Part shown: positions 5,663-11,522 of the stretch, in pieces
Layout of the letters: each line of letters opens with the position of its first letter
How positions within the stretch are numbered: the first letter of the stretch is position 1
Source: Desulfuromonadaceae bacterium
GTDB lineage: Bacteria > Desulfobacterota > Desulfuromonadia > Desulfuromonadales > SZUA-540
Length of the DNA: 11,522 nucleotides
Assembly: GCA_003250235.1 (NCBI GenBank)
Contig: QKGY01000310.1
Span: 1 to 11,522 of the forward strand
Reading direction: 5' to 3'
Notes under the pieces: model-generated
What the model was told of the DNA's origin: nothing
The model's database searches: none
What the model saw: only the letters and a program-made list of their open reading frames with translations
Made by a program: the position numbers and the translations under genes

Positions 5663-7588
5663 ATGAAGCGAATCGTCCTCATCTCCGTTCTGGTTCTGTC
5701 CGGCCTCGTTGGACAGTGTCCGACGCAAACCGCCTATGCGCTTGAATCGTCTGCAGAGATGGCGCCATCGCAGAGCCCTGACGCCCTGGCCATTGAAGAG
5801 GGCAAGGGCCTTTTGTCTCTGGGGCAGCAGGATGCGGCGTTAAACAGCCTGAGGGGATTTGTGGTACGTTTCCCCGAATCGCCCTATATCCATGAAGCCT
5901 ACATCCTGCTTGGCAAAATTCTCCAGCAGCGCGGAGACAACGAACAGGCCGTGCTTTACCTGAGCCGGGTGCCCGAAAATGACAGGGGAACGCAGGGGCA
6001 TCTTGTCGAGGGGATGGCCCTGGTGGGTTTGGGGAAAGCGGAGGAAGGACTGAATTTGCTGGTGGGGCTTGACCCGTCGGCCCTGAACGGCGAGGATCAG
6101 CTTCGACGGCTCCAGGCGATGGCCGAAGCGGATGCGCTGCTGAACCGGAACTTGGAATCACTGGTGCTGATCCATCAGGCGGTGCAAACCGCCCCCGCGG
6201 AAAAAATCGAGATACTGTTGCAACTGGCCCACCGGCAGCTGAGGGACCGGATGAGCGATGCGAGCCTGGAAGAGGCCGCTTTCATGTTTCGTGACGGTCC
6301 TGTGGGTCTGGATGCCACCCTGCAGATGGCCTCTCGCGCTTTTCAGCGAAACGACGTGGAAAGATCCAAAACGCTTCTGGACACCATTGTTCGCTCTTCA
6401 GTGGTTTTTCCGTACCGGGGGGATGCCATTCAGCTGCTCGAGCGCATTACCGGACAGCCCTGGCTGCAGAGGGCCATTGGCGTCGTGCTGCCCCTGAGCG
6501 GCCGGTATGGCGCCTTTGGCAATCTGGTTCGCAAGGGGATAGAGCTGGCGTCGAAGGCTTATAATGAATCTCACCCGCCCATCCGCTTTATTTACCGGGA
6601 TGGCGGCAGCGATCCCGGCCTGACGGAAAAAAATGTTTTGGAACTTGCCCGGGAGGAGAAGGTGATGGCGATTGCCGGTCCTCTCACCGGGATTGCCTCG
6701 GCGTCGGCGGCAACGGCCGCGGAGCGGGAAAAAATCCCTCTGATGGCCATTTCCCAGAAAGAAGGGCTGGCCCAGACAGGTCCCTATGTATTCAGCGACT
6801 CCCTGACCAGCCGGTTGCAGGTGCAGGCCCTGGCCCGCTATGCGGTAATGGAGAGAGGCCTGACCGGTTTCGCCATCTTGTATCCGGAAACCCGTCAGGG
6901 TCAGGAAATGACGGAGCTGTTTTCTCGGGAAGTGGAAGCCCGAGGCGGTGTCGTGGTCAAGGTACAGAGCTACCCGGCTGAAGGGACCGATTTCCGCCGC
7001 TCCATAAAACTGCTTCTGGGTCAGGACCCCGATGCTCCCGATGAGGAGGACAGCCCAAAAACGGAAGAGCGGAATCCGGCTGAGACGGTAACGCCGGCTA
7101 AGCCGGACTGCCAGGCTGCGGGATTCGAAGCGCTTTTCATCCCGGATTACGCCGACAGGATCGGACTGCTGGTTCCCCAACTGGCTTACTACGGTGTGGA
7201 GAATGTCCAGCTTCTGGGGATCAACGGGTGGAATTCGCCGGATCTGATCAAGATGGCCGGAACCTATGTCAACGGCGCTGTCTTTGTGGACGGCTTTTTC
7301 CGTTACAGTCCCTACCCCTTTGTGAAGGACTTTGTGAACCGGTATTATGAACAGTACGGCGAGGAGCCTTCGATTCTCGAAGCTCAGGGATACGACGTGG
7401 CCAATATCCTGTTATCTGTACTGGAACAACCGGGAATCCGTACGCGGGAGGACGTGATGCAGGGACTTCTGCGGGTGATGAACTATCCCGGGGTTACCGG
7501 TGCAACGAGCTTTGATCCTGACGGAGAGGCGCAGAAAGTATTGTTCCTTCTGCAGGTCCAGAACGGTAATATCGTTCAGATCAACTGA
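5663..7588 (+). CDS. Exported periplasmic-binding-fold protein, penicillin-binding protein activator (LpoA-like) family
   Basis: The protein has 641 residues. An N-terminal signal peptide has a Lys-Arg start, a hydrophobic core (4-17) and a likely signal peptidase I site after AYA (24-26). Cys19 is preceded by VGQ, which does not fit a lipobox, so a lipoprotein is unlikely. Residues about 42-111 form two TPR-like helical repeats, and helical sequence continues to about 260. From about 270 there is a type I periplasmic-binding fold of the Leu/Ile/Val receptor class: IGVVLPLSGRYGAFG, later IAGPLTGIASAS, and FEALFIPDYAD near the second half. A polar acidic/proline-rich insertion sits at about 453-483. 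This architecture matches COG3107/LpoA-type proteins, which in E. coli activate the peptidoglycan synthase PBP1A. A solute receptor is the alternative, but no transporter genes are adjacent. It lies 57 bases after dnaJ and may be read through from that operon. The domain assignment is good; the function is inferred. Confidence 0.75.
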   Translation: MKRIVLISVLVLSGLVGQCPTQTAYALESSAEMAPSQSPDALAIEEGKGLLSLGQQDAALNSLRGFVVRFPESPYIHEAYILLGKILQQRGDNEQAVLYLSRVPENDRGTQGHLVEGMALVGLGKAEEGLNLLVGLDPSALNGEDQLRRLQAMAEADALLNRNLESLVLIHQAVQTAPAEKIEILLQLAHRQLRDRMSDASLEEAAFMFRDGPVGLDATLQMASRAFQRNDVERSKTLLDTIVRSSVVFPYRGDAIQLLERITGQPWLQRAIGVVLPLSGRYGAFGNLVRKGIELASKAYNESHPPIRFIYRDGGSDPGLTEKNVLELAREEKVMAIAGPLTGIASASAATAAEREKIPLMAISQKEGLAQTGPYVFSDSLTSRLQVQALARYAVMERGLTGFAILYPETRQGQEMTELFSREVEARGGVVVKVQSYPAEGTDFRRSIKLLLGQDPDAPDEEDSPKTEERNPAETVTPAKPDCQAAGFEALFIPDYADRIGLLVPQLAYYGVENVQLLGINGWNSPDLIKMAGTYVNGAVFVDGFFRYSPYPFVKDFVNRYYEQYGEEPSILEAQGYDVANILLSVLEQPGIRTREDVMQGLLRVMNYPGVTGATSFDPDGEAQKVLFLLQVQNGNIVQIN

Positions 7589-7591
7589 CAT

Positions 7592-7623
7592 AAAAAAAGG
7601 CCCCTGCAAAGGGGCCTTTTTTT
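7592..7623. terminator. Strong bidirectional intrinsic terminator between convergent genes
   Basis: A perfect 13-bp stem: A7-GGCCCC (7592-7604), loop TGCAAA, and GGGGCC-T7 (7611-7623). With A7 on one side and T7 on the other it is a good rho-independent terminator on both strands. It starts 4 bases after the stop at 7588 on the plus strand and 16 bases past the stop of the minus-strand gene ending at 7639, so it serves both convergent genes. Confidence 0.95.
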
Positions 7624-7638
7624 ATGATGTCTTTCCGT

Positions 7639-8553
7639 TCAAATCTTTTCGCCGATAAGCAGCAGGGCATGCAGCAGCCGGACTTTTCGCATGTCCACCC
7701 CCTTGTCCAAAGCCTCTTGAAGGGCAATGCCATAGATCGCATCGAGTTCCAGGGGCCTTCCCTCGATCCGGTCGATCATCATGCTGGGACTGTAATCCCC
7801 CATCCCATCCGTAAATTCGAGCATGTGAGGAACCAAGGTCTTGGCGTCCAGCGATTGACTGATACCCTGGGCATTGGCGCCAGCAATGACCTCCTCCATG
7901 AGAGAGGCAACCTCACGGCGCATTTCGGGAAGGGACAGGAGTTTTCCGGTGGGCTGGCGGGTGAGGGCACAGAGTCCGTTAAAGGGGATGTTCCATACGA
8001 GCTTTTCCCACCGCGCTTTTTTGAGGTCGGCAACGGCTTCGCACGGGACCCCGGCGCCCTGGAATAGGGTCGCAATCTGACGGGCCCGATCCGAAAGGCC
8101 TCCGGCGACCTCCCCGAGACGGATCATACCCTGCCCCAGATGGTGAACGGTTCCGGGCTCGCCCCGGTTGGAGCAGAGAAAGGCAACGCCCCCAAGGACC
8201 TTTTCGCGGCCGAACGCCTCAGCAAGAAGATCCTCGTTGCCGAGGCCATTCTGAAGGGTGAGAATCGCGGTATTCGCCCCGATGACGGGGCGGCACAGGG
8301 AAATGAGCTGATCATTGGAAAACGTCTTGAGTCCGATGACGACCAGATCGGCAACACCCATTTCCTTAGCCGAGAGAAAACCTTTCACGGTAGGAAGATG
8401 GAAATCCCCGTTGGGCGAGGTGACACGGAGTCCTTTCGAGACAAGGGCGTGGTAATCGCTGCGCAATAGAAACGACACGTCATGACCGGCTCTCTGCAGC
8501 ATGGCTCCATAATAAAGGCCGAGAGCGCCGGATCCGATGATGGCAATTTTCAT
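7639..8553 (-). CDS. panE: 2-dehydropantoate 2-reductase (ketopantoate reductase, PanE/ApbA family)
   Basis: The protein has 304 residues, the family's usual length. It reduces ketopantoate to pantoate with NADPH in pantothenate (CoA) synthesis. The N-terminal Rossmann domain begins MKIAIIGSGALGLYYG, with the GxGxxG motif at 7-12. GLKTF around 74-78 carries the family lysine (K76), and LQNGLGN is at 100-106. The C-terminal helical domain has WEKL with K184, the position of the catalytic lysine of E. coli PanE, and N188/N192. GRPLELD at 265-271 supplies the conserved glutamate E269. The start at 8553 is chosen over an in-frame ATG at 8685 because it gives the exact family N-terminus and has AGGAGA (complement of 8563-8568) 9 bases upstream. 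It is transcribed against both neighbours. PanE-family paralogues acting on other 2-oxoacids exist, so the substrate is probable rather than certain. Confidence 0.88.
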   Translation of the reverse strand: MKIAIIGSGALGLYYGAMLQRAGHDVSFLLRSDYHALVSKGLRVTSPNGDFHLPTVKGFLSAKEMGVADLVVIGLKTFSNDQLISLCRPVIGANTAILTLQNGLGNEDLLAEAFGREKVLGGVAFLCSNRGEPGTVHHLGQGMIRLGEVAGGLSDRARQIATLFQGAGVPCEAVADLKKARWEKLVWNIPFNGLCALTRQPTGKLLSLPEMRREVASLMEEVIAGANAQGISQSLDAKTLVPHMLEFTDGMGDYSPSMMIDRIEGRPLELDAIYGIALQEALDKGVDMRKVRLLHALLLIGEKI

Positions 8554-8677
8554 GAAGAACTGTCTCCTGCTACGAATGATGGGCTTGCACAGAGGGAACA
8601 GACTAGCACAGCCGTGTATTCGGTGCATTGATAAATAGCGCTGTGTAACGGTTCTCCCGTCAAAAATCCCGCCAATA

Positions 8678-8706
8678 TTGACCAAATGGCCTGTTTGTGG
8701 TAAATT
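8678..8706 (+). promoter_or_regulatory. Sigma70-type promoter of the carD-family gene
   Basis: TTGACC (8678-8683), a 17-base spacer, and TAAATT (8701-8706), with an AT-rich stretch running to 8712. Transcription would start near 8713, giving a leader of only about 22 bases before the ATG at 8735. The rest of the divergent gap 8554-8677 holds the panE ribosome site; no convincing panE promoter was found in it. Confidence 0.75.
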
Positions 8707-8734
8707 TTAAAGGTTTTCCGAAAGGGGAGAAGCC

Positions 8735-9220
8735 ATGTTCAAAATTGGTGACAAGGCGGTATATCCTTCTCAAGGGGTAGGTGTAATCGAGGCCATCGAG
8801 GCAAAAGAGTTCGCGGGGCAAAAGCATGAGTTTTACGTCCTTCGCATCGTTGACAGCGATATGACCATCATGGTTCCGGTGACCAATGCCGGGAATGTCG
8901 GGCTGCGCGGGCTGATCGGGAGAGACCAGATCGCTTCCGTGTATGACGTGCTTGGTGACAAGCATACCGATGGCGGCGCGACGGCCTCTTGGAGTAGGCG
9001 GCAGAGGGAGTATAACGAGAAGATCAAGTCCGGCGACCTGTTTGAGGTGGCAGAAGTTCTGCGGGAACTCTACCTGATCAAAGAGGGCAAGGAGCTGTCT
9101 TACGGGGAAAAGAAGGTTCTGGAGCTGGCGCGTAAACTGCTGGTCAAGGAAATCGCTCTGGCCGAAGGGGAAGAAGAGACCCTGGTCGTGGAGCGGGTTG
9201 AGAACTGCTTCCTGAATTGA
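8735..9220 (+). CDS. carD: CarD/CdnL-family transcription regulator
   Basis: This 161-residue protein has the length of stand-alone CarD/CdnL proteins. These bind the RNA polymerase beta subunit and stabilise the open promoter complex, especially at rRNA promoters. The N-terminal Tudor-like RNAP-interaction domain (about 1-60) has FKIGDKAVYPSQGVGVIEAI, then EFYVLRI and MTIMVPVTN. The C-terminal helical DNA-binding part includes W86 in the ASWSRRQREYNEKI segment, at the place of the tryptophan that M. tuberculosis CarD inserts into the -10 upstream fork. The helices FEVAEVLRELYLI and GEKKVLELARKLLVKEI follow. AAAGGGGAG (8721-8729) lies 5 bases before the ATG. The gene has its own promoter and terminator and sits just upstream of ispD-ispF, a neighbourhood also seen in mycobacteria. 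It lacks the HMGA-like tail of Myxococcus CarD, so CdnL would be the closer name. Confidence 0.92.
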   Translation: MFKIGDKAVYPSQGVGVIEAIEAKEFAGQKHEFYVLRIVDSDMTIMVPVTNAGNVGLRGLIGRDQIASVYDVLGDKHTDGGATASWSRRQREYNEKIKSGDLFEVAEVLRELYLIKEGKELSYGEKKVLELARKLLVKEIALAEGEEETLVVERVENCFLN

Positions 9221-9240
9221 TCCCTCCGATATGTCCTATG

Positions 9241-9270
9241 AAACCGGGCGCTGTGGCGCCTGGTTTTTCT
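9241..9270 (+). terminator. Intrinsic terminator after the carD-family gene
   Basis: AAACCGGGCGC (9241-9251) pairs with GCGCCTGGTTT (9256-9266), with one G-U pair at 9246/9261 and a TGTG loop. T-rich sequence follows (TTTTT at 9264-9268, then CTGTTT). It lies 20 bases past the stop. The outer T-run is moderate, so some read-through into ispD is possible. Confidence 0.8.
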
Positions 9271-9317
9271 GTTTGATGATTACGTCTTAACAGACACAAA
9301 GACGCAGCGGGCTGCCG

Positions 9318-9342
9318 GTGCGCCTCCATGCCGGAGGTGCAT
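9318..9342 (+). promoter_or_regulatory. Hairpin in the ispD leader masking an upstream start site
   Basis: GCGCCTCC (9320-9327) pairs with GGAGGTGC (9333-9340), with one G-U, around the loop ATGCC. A T-A pair (9319/9341) and a G-U (9318/9342) extend it to 10 pairs. The right arm contains the strong Shine-Dalgarno GGAGG (9333-9337) and the first bases of the in-frame ATG at 9341. In the folded RNA that upstream start would be blocked while the start at 9371 stays open. The structure is directly visible; regulation is inferred. I saw no convincing promoter in the rest of 9271-9317. Confidence 0.5.
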
Positions 9343-9379
9343 GAGAGCCGGACGTCTTCTCAGGAGTTGCATGAGAGTC
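9333..9379 (+). repeat. Near-duplicate translation start regions of ispD, 30 bases apart
   Basis: GGAGGTGCATGAGAGCC (9333-9349) and GGAGTTGCATGAGAGTC (9363-9379) match at 15 of 17 positions. Each contains a Shine-Dalgarno core, a 4-base spacer and an ATG. The offset of 30 bases keeps both starts (9341 and 9371) in the ispD frame. Confidence 0.8.
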
Positions 9380-10072
9380 ATCGTTCTCATCCCTGCCGCC
9401 GGCATGGGCAGTCGCATGGGTGCCTCTGTCAATAAGCAGTATCTGAGTCTTGCCGGTAGGCCTATCCTGGCACACACCCTGGAACGCTTCGAAAACCACC
9501 CGTTGATCGACGACATCGTTGTGATCTCGCCCCAGGCCGAGAGAGAGTATTGTCTGAACCATGTGGTGAACGAATATGGTTTCACCAAGGTCAGGCAGGT
9601 TGTGGCCGGCGGGGCGCAGCGACAGGATTCGGTAAGGAACGGTTTGGCTGCCTGTTCCGCGGATCCTGAAGACGTCGTTCTCATCCATGATGGGGTCAGA
9701 CCGTTTTTTCCCGTGGACAAAATCTCTCTTTTGGTCGATGCTGCCGTGAAAACAGGCGCAGCGCTGGCCGGGGTCCCCGTCAAGGATACGATCAAGGAGG
9801 TCGAGGGGGGGCTGGTATGTTCGACTCCCTCGCGCACGCGGCTTTGGGCTGCCCAGACGCCTCAGGCCTTTCGCTATGCGCTTATCTGCAAAGCGCATGA
9901 AATGGCGCTTCGTGACGGGGTGATCGGAACGGATGACGCCAGCCTGGTTGAGCGTTTGGGGCTTCCAGTGGCGATGGTGGAAGGCGATTATCGCAACATA
10001 AAAATTACAACCCCCGAGGATATGCTGGTGGCTGAGGCCTTGTATGCCGCCGAAAGAGGGATGCAACGATGA
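9371..10072 (+). CDS. ispD: 2-C-methyl-D-erythritol 4-phosphate cytidylyltransferase IspD
   Basis: The protein has 233 residues from the start at 9371, normal for the family. It transfers CMP from CTP to methylerythritol 4-phosphate, the third step of the MEP isoprenoid pathway. The CTP-binding loop PAAGMGSRMG is at 8-17 and the catalytic-type lysine K22 lies in NKQY. HDGVRP is at 106-111, PVKDTIK near 137-143, and TPQAF follows. K211 in NIKITTPEDM corresponds to the second substrate-binding lysine of the E. coli enzyme (K213). The start at 9371 gives the family N-terminus (MRVIVLIPAAG) with GGAG at 9363-9366. An alternative in-frame ATG at 9341 would add 10 residues (MRAGRLLRSC) with no family counterpart. 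The gene overlaps ispF by 4 bases (ATGA), so translation of the two is probably coupled. Confidence 0.95.
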   Translation: MRVIVLIPAAGMGSRMGASVNKQYLSLAGRPILAHTLERFENHPLIDDIVVISPQAEREYCLNHVVNEYGFTKVRQVVAGGAQRQDSVRNGLAACSADPEDVVLIHDGVRPFFPVDKISLLVDAAVKTGAALAGVPVKDTIKEVEGGLVCSTPSRTRLWAAQTPQAFRYALICKAHEMALRDGVIGTDDASLVERLGLPVAMVEGDYRNIKITTPEDMLVAEALYAAERGMQR

Positions 10073-10545
10073 TACGTATGGGTCACGGCTATGATGTCCA
10101 TTGCCTGGTTCCGGACAGAAAGCTGATCCTGGGGGGGGTGGAAATACCCTATTCGCTGGGACTGCTCGGGCATTCGGATGCCGATGTTCTGCTTCATGCC
10201 ATCTGCGATGCCGTTCTCGGCGCCCTGGCTCTCGGCGATATCGGCCGTCACTTTCCCGATACCGATCCCGCTTACCGGGGAATCTCCAGCCTGAAGCTGC
10301 TTCGCCATGTCATGTCCCTGGCGGCGGAAAAGGGGTACGAAATCGGCAACATCGATGCGACGGTGATTGCCCAGAAGCCCAAACTGGCGCCGTACATTGC
10401 GGAGATGGTCACCCATATCGCCGAGGTCTGTGACACGGAGCCCGGCAGAGTCAATGTCAAGGCCACGACCACGGAAAAACTGGGCTTCGAGGGGCGCTCC
10501 GAAGGCATTTCGACCCATGCGGTGGTCCTGTTGAGGAAAAAATAA
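10069..10545 (+). CDS. ispF: 2-C-methyl-D-erythritol 2,4-cyclodiphosphate synthase IspF
   Basis: This 158-residue protein has the standard length. The homotrimeric enzyme converts CDP-methylerythritol 2-phosphate to the cyclodiphosphate with release of CMP, two steps after IspD. Zinc ligands are visible as D9 and H11 in GHGYDVH and as H43 in the HSDADVLLHA segment (35-44). FPDTDP and the TTTEKLGFEGR segment, with E136 as the second-metal glutamate, complete the active site. The ATG overlaps the ispD stop (ATGA, 10069-10072). ispE, which acts between them, is not in this window. An 8-base G run at 10131-10138 encodes part of the conserved LGGV. The gene is followed by a terminator at 10585. 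Confidence 0.97.
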   Translation: MIRMGHGYDVHCLVPDRKLILGGVEIPYSLGLLGHSDADVLLHAICDAVLGALALGDIGRHFPDTDPAYRGISSLKLLRHVMSLAAEKGYEIGNIDATVIAQKPKLAPYIAEMVTHIAEVCDTEPGRVNVKATTTEKLGFEGRSEGISTHAVVLLRKK

Positions 10546-10584
10546 ACCGGCAAACCCGGTACGGGCTGCTTTGGAATACGATCG

Positions 10585-10608
10585 AAAAAAGCCCTGGCGG
10601 GCTTTTTT
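10585..10608. terminator. Intrinsic terminator after ispF
   Basis: A6-GCCC (10585-10594), loop TGGC, GGGC-T6 (10599-10608): a perfect 10-bp stem with A and T tracts. It lies 39 bases past the ispF stop and about 30 bases before glnS. A smaller 5-bp hairpin (ACCGG/CCGGT, 10546-10560) directly follows the ispF stop. The GC core is only 4 bp, so efficiency may be moderate and some read-through into glnS is possible. Confidence 0.8.
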
Positions 10609-10638
10609 GCAAGGATTTTAACGGAAGGGTTCGTAACC

Positions 10639-11522
10639 ATGACAACACCAGAAACATCTCCCGTTTCCAACTTTATTCGCAATATCATCAGTGCCGATCT
10701 CAAGGAAAGCCGTGTCACGGGACCGGTCGTAACCCGGTTTCCCCCGGAACCGAACGGCTACCTGCATATCGGTCATGCGAAGTCCATCTGCCTGAATTTC
10801 GGCCTTGCGGGTGATTTCAACGGGCGCTGTCACCTGCGCCTGGATGATACCAACCCCGAGAAGGAGAGCACGGAATACGTCGAGGCCATCCGGGAGGCGG
10901 TGGCGTGGCTGGGTTTTTCGTGGGGGGAACATCTCTATTACGCCTCGGATTATTATGAGAAGCTCTATGAGTTCGCCCGGCAGCTGATTATCAAAGGGCG
11001 GGCCTATGTGGACAGTCTGAACGCCGAAGAGGTTCGTTCCCTGCGGGGCACCCTGATGGAGCCGGGCAAGGAGAGTCCCTTCCGGTCGCGATCGGTGGAG
11101 GAAAACCTCGATCTTTTCAGCCGGATGCGTGCCGGCGAATTCCCAGACGGAGCCCATACCCTGAGGGCCAAGATCGACATGGCCTCCCCGAACATGAATC
11201 TGCGCGATCCCGTCATGTACAGGATCCAGAGAGCGGCTCATTACCGGACCGGAAACACGTGGTGCATATATCCGATGTACGACTTTGCCCACCCTTTGTC
11301 CGATGCTCTTGAAGGGATCACCCACTCCATCTGCACCCTTGAGTTTGAAGATCACCGGCCTCTGTATGACTGGTTCCTCGATAACGTTGACGGTCTTTGC
11401 CATCCCCAGCAGATTGAATTCGCCCGCCTGAACCTTGAGTACACCGTGATGAGCAAGCGCAAACTGCTCGAACTGGTGGAGAACAAGGATGTCGCCGGTT
11501 GGGATGATCCGCGCATGCCGAC
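10639..11522 (+). CDS. glnS: Glutaminyl-tRNA synthetase, 5' part
   Basis: The frame is open from ATG 10639 to the window edge, giving 294 residues of an enzyme usually near 550. It charges tRNA-Gln with glutamine (class I synthetase). The N-terminus reads SNFIRNII, followed by TRFPPEPNGYLHIGHAKSI with the HIGH ATP motif at 43-46. LRLDDTNPEKE, WCIYPMYDFAHPLSDALEGITHS and the KMSKS-type VMSKR at 270-274 are all present. These segments closely follow the proteobacterial GlnRS pattern rather than GluRS. GGAAGGG (10623-10629) lies 9 bases before the ATG. The gene follows the ispF terminator, and no clear separate promoter is visible in the short gap. The C-terminal anticodon-binding beta-barrels lie beyond the window. 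Confidence 0.97.
   Translation, partial: MTTPETSPVSNFIRNIISADLKESRVTGPVVTRFPPEPNGYLHIGHAKSICLNFGLAGDFNGRCHLRLDDTNPEKESTEYVEAIREAVAWLGFSWGEHLYYASDYYEKLYEFARQLIIKGRAYVDSLNAEEVRSLRGTLMEPGKESPFRSRSVEENLDLFSRMRAGEFPDGAHTLRAKIDMASPNMNLRDPVMYRIQRAAHYRTGNTWCIYPMYDFAHPLSDALEGITHSICTLEFEDHRPLYDWFLDNVDGLCHPQQIEFARLNLEYTVMSKRKLLELVENKDVAGWDDPRMP

Noticed and set aside
5700..5725. Lipobox around Cys19 of the exported protein
   Set aside because: Position -1 is Gln, which signal peptidase II does not accept; the AYA site at 24-26 fits signal peptidase I better.
4736..5728. Minus-strand 330-codon frame opposite dnaJ
   Set aside because: It is a mirror of the dnaJ codons with no recognisable protein features.
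8632..8663. Possible minus-strand promoter for panE (TTGACG complement at 8658-8663, TATTTA complement at 8632-8637)
   Set aside because: The spacing is 20 bases, too long for a sigma70 promoter, and the nearer -10 alternative matches poorly.
8554..8685. N-terminal extension of PanE to an ATG at 8685
   Set aside because: The extra 44 residues have no family counterpart and run into the carD promoter. The ATG at 8553 has a good ribosome site and gives the standard MKIAIIGSGALG start.
9287..10066. Long minus-strand open frames opposite ispD
   Set aside because: They are fully antisense to a well-supported ispD, have no domain motifs and no ribosome site.
10618..11403. Minus-strand 261-codon frame opposite glnS
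   Set aside because: It is antisense to an unmistakable GlnRS coding sequence with HIGH and MSK motifs on the plus strand.
1..11522. Mobile elements, CRISPR arrays, phage or defence genes
   Set aside because: All long frames on the coding strands are housekeeping genes in ordinary order. No transposase, integrase, direct-repeat array or composition break was seen.

Overview
This window looks like ordinary chromosome from a moderately GC-rich Gram-negative bacterium. It most resembles the Desulfuromonadales/Geobacterales (former Deltaproteobacteria). The evidence is the hemW-hrcA-grpE-dnaK-dnaJ order with a CIRCE element, a CarD-family regulator next to ispD-ispF, a glutaminyl-tRNA synthetase of the proteobacterial type, and a periplasmic-binding-like 'penicillin-binding protein activator'. 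The taxonomic placement is inferred from gene content and protein style, not from a search. I see no mobile element, CRISPR array, tRNA or rRNA.

Layout. (1) 1-602: 3' part of hemW (haem chaperone). (2) 603-5605: the heat-shock operon hrcA-grpE-dnaK-dnaJ. A sigma70-type promoter (635-663) feeds a perfect CIRCE operator (672-698), so HrcA should repress its own operon and be titrated when proteins unfold. Hairpins lie in the leader, between dnaK and dnaJ, and after dnaJ. grpE starts with GTG and dnaJ with TTG. (3) 5663-7588: an exported two-domain protein (helical repeats plus a periplasmic-binding fold), 57 bases downstream of dnaJ with no clear terminator between them. A strong bidirectional terminator (7592-7623) closes this unit. 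(4) 7639-8553, minus strand: a PanE/ApbA-type ketopantoate reductase sharing that terminator. (5) 8678-9268: a promoter, a CarD/CdnL-type RNA-polymerase-binding regulator and a terminator. (6) 9318-10608: ispD and ispF, consecutive-type MEP isoprenoid enzymes overlapping by 4 bases, preceded by an unusual leader with two near-identical start sites and followed by a terminator. (7) 10639-11522: the 5' part of glnS.

How they fit together. DnaK, DnaJ and GrpE form the Hsp70 folding cycle and HrcA is its repressor. The downstream exported protein may be expressed with them, but its role is unproven. PanE (pantothenate/CoA), IspD/IspF (isoprenoids), GlnRS and CarD are housekeeping functions. No wholly new system is evident. 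The most interesting signals are regulatory: the ispD leader with a sequestered duplicate start site, an attenuator-like hairpin behind CIRCE, and the hairpin plus TTG start separating dnaJ from dnaK.
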